Shown here: positions 63,097-64,000 of the stretch, one piece after another | Layout: each line of letters opens with the position of its first letter | Position numbering within the stretch: position 1 is the stretch's first letter | Assembly (NCBI RefSeq): GCF_900099965.1 | Contig: NZ_FNDJ01000003.1 | Span: forward strand, 1 to 64,000 | DNA: 64,000 nt | Direction: 5' to 3' | DNA from: Nonomuraea jiangxiensis | GTDB lineage: Bacteria; Actinomycetota; Actinomycetes; Streptosporangiales; Streptosporangiaceae | Position numbers and translations under genes: made by a program | The notes under the pieces: generated by a model | What the model was told of the DNA's origin: nothing | Seen by the model: the letters and a program-made list of their open reading frames with translations, nothing else | Databases searched by the model: none

Positions 63097-63435
63097 TCAG
63101 GGGATCAGGCCGCGCAGGGCCTCCAGGTGCTCGGGGACGAGGGCGTACCATGCCCACTTGCCGCGCTTCTCGCGGGTCAGCAGCCCGGCCTCCACGAGGA
63201 TCTTGAGGTGGTGGCTGACGGTGGGCTGGGTCAGGCCCAGCGGGGCGGTGAGGTCGCAGACGCAGGCCTCACCGGACGCACTCCGGCTGATCATGGTGAG
63301 CAGCTGGAGCCGGGTGGGGTCCGCGACCGTCTTCAGCGCACAGGCGAGCCGCTCGGCCTCCGACCGGGAAAGAGGTTCGGTGGCGCTGCGGCTGGGCTCG
63401 TCGGGATCGGTGCGCTGGGCTGCGGCGTGCTGCAC
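63097..63435 (-). CDS. ArsR-family metal-responsive regulator
   Basis: 112 residues. The ArsR winged helix is complete: LKTVADPTRLQLLTMI, then ACVCDLTAPLGLTQPTVSHHLKILVEAGLLTREKRGKWAWYALV. The CVCD pair in the recognition region is the metal or metalloid site of ArsR/SmtB sensors. GTG 63435 lies six bases after TAGACT, so it is probably leaderless. No metal-transport gene is adjacent within the window. Confidence 0.92.
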   Translation of the reverse strand: MQHAAAQRTDPDEPSRSATEPLSRSEAERLACALKTVADPTRLQLLTMISRSASGEACVCDLTAPLGLTQPTVSHHLKILVEAGLLTREKRGKWAWYALVPEHLEALRGLIP

Positions 63436-63493
63436 CAGGCCAGTCTAGGGACCGGCCGACGATCATGACCTCCCGCCCGTCGCCGTCCCGCGA

Positions 63494-63958
63494 CTACACC
63501 GGGTAAGGCTGCTCCGACCGGCGTCTTATGCCGGACAGCAGGTGCCGGAGCAGGACCACATGACCGCCCGTGCCGATGACGAGGAGCCGGTAGAGGCCGC
63601 CGGACCAGCCGGGGAAGGCCGCCCGGCTCTCCGCGATCAGGCGGGACCGCCCAGGGGCGAGGCGTTCGAGGCGGAAGATCAGGGCGTAGGAGGAGAAGCG
63701 GTGGCGGCCTTCGAGCGCCAGCTCCGCCCCCGGTACGGCGGCGGCCACCCGGAATCCGGCCAGTGTCGACCCTTCGGCCAGCGGCCGGGGTCCGGACTCG
63801 GCGTGGTCGGCGCATCCGATGGCACGGGCGTAGAGGGTCGTGGCGGCCCCGGAGAAGGCCCGGCCGACGGCCTCGACCAGGACCGGCCAGACGTCGTGGA
63901 CGTCGGCCGCGATCGTCGTCGCGTGCTCGTCCAGATACGGTAACTGGGAAATCTGCAC
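63494..63958 (-). CDS. SRPBCC-family protein
   Basis: 154 residues. The helix-grip pattern of START/polyketide-cyclase-like (SRPBCC) proteins is visible: ATTIAADVHDVWPVLVEAVGR at the start, GFRVAAAVPGAELALEGRHRFSSYALIFRLERLAPGRSRLIAESRAAFPG in the middle, and a long C-terminal helix. These bind hydrophobic ligands. GTG 63958 has GGAGG seven bases upstream. It lies 58 bases upstream of the ArsR gene on the same strand. The ligand is unknown. Confidence 0.75.
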   Translation of the reverse strand: MQISQLPYLDEHATTIAADVHDVWPVLVEAVGRAFSGAATTLYARAIGCADHAESGPRPLAEGSTLAGFRVAAAVPGAELALEGRHRFSSYALIFRLERLAPGRSRLIAESRAAFPGWSGGLYRLLVIGTGGHVVLLRHLLSGIRRRSEQPYPV

Positions 63959-64000
63959 CGAAACCTCCGTGAGGTACGTCGCCCGGCCCGCTCACCGCCC

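Overview
The window is a 64-kb piece of a high-GC actinomycete chromosome. The GC content is about 70%, GTG starts and ATGA/GTGA gene couplings are common, several promoters look leaderless, and a complete conservon (cvnA-D plus two P450s) is present. Use of GTA/CGT codons and the overall gene mix would fit Streptosporangiales such as Nonomuraea, but genus is inference only. I saw no tRNA, rRNA, CRISPR array, transposase or phage gene.

Layout. 1-3.8 kb: the 3' end of an acyl-CoA carboxylase carboxyltransferase, a secreted gamma-glutamyltransferase with a palindromic operator and a strong terminator, and a P450 relic. 3.75-4.73 kb: a leader region with a good promoter and a palindrome. 4.7-31.8 kb: one tightly coupled operon for a hybrid NRPS-PKS. 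Its gene order is type II thioesterase fused to a decayed phosphopantetheinyl transferase-like domain; A-T-C-A-T; KS-AT-KR-DH-ACP; MbtH; C-A-T; C-A-T-C-A-T; C-A-T-TE; MFS exporter. From the A-domain pocket residues, a collinear reading is: unknown (perhaps aromatic) starter, residue chosen by a LYS2-like A domain, one malonyl unit reduced and dehydrated, Gly, Gly-like, Ser, Ser. Release is by a thioesterase with Cys in the nucleophile position.

32-38.6 kb, minus strand: a conservon (CvnA sensor ATPase, CvnB roadblock, CvnC DUF742, CvnD GTPase) with two coupled P450s and an F420-type (LLM) oxidoreductase. 39.5-41.1 kb: three small genes resembling a type VII secretion-linked cassette (helical protein, membrane protein with a WxG turn, YbaB-like protein). 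41-47.6 kb: MarR with a DHA2 exporter and shared operators, a threonine-aldolase-like enzyme, a BlaI-type regulator, TetR, an NmrA-like oxidoreductase behind a SoxR-type box, and another MFS protein. 47.9-51.4 kb: a large DUF6493-like protein and a coupled unknown protein. 51.4-54.8 kb: secreted amidase, and an SDR with its MmyB-type regulator.

54.8-60.7 kb: what looks like the surviving part of a second small biosynthetic operon. It has AMP-ligase relics, an LLM oxidoreductase, a clavaminate-synthase-like Fe/2-oxoglutarate oxygenase, a large fold-type I aminotransferase, a BtpA/SgcQ protein, a SIS protein, and a frameshifted, cut-off adenylation domain. 60.7-64 kb: aminoglycoside-phosphotransferase-like protein, TetR with a perfect double operator facing an alpha/beta hydrolase, ArsR, and an SRPBCC protein.
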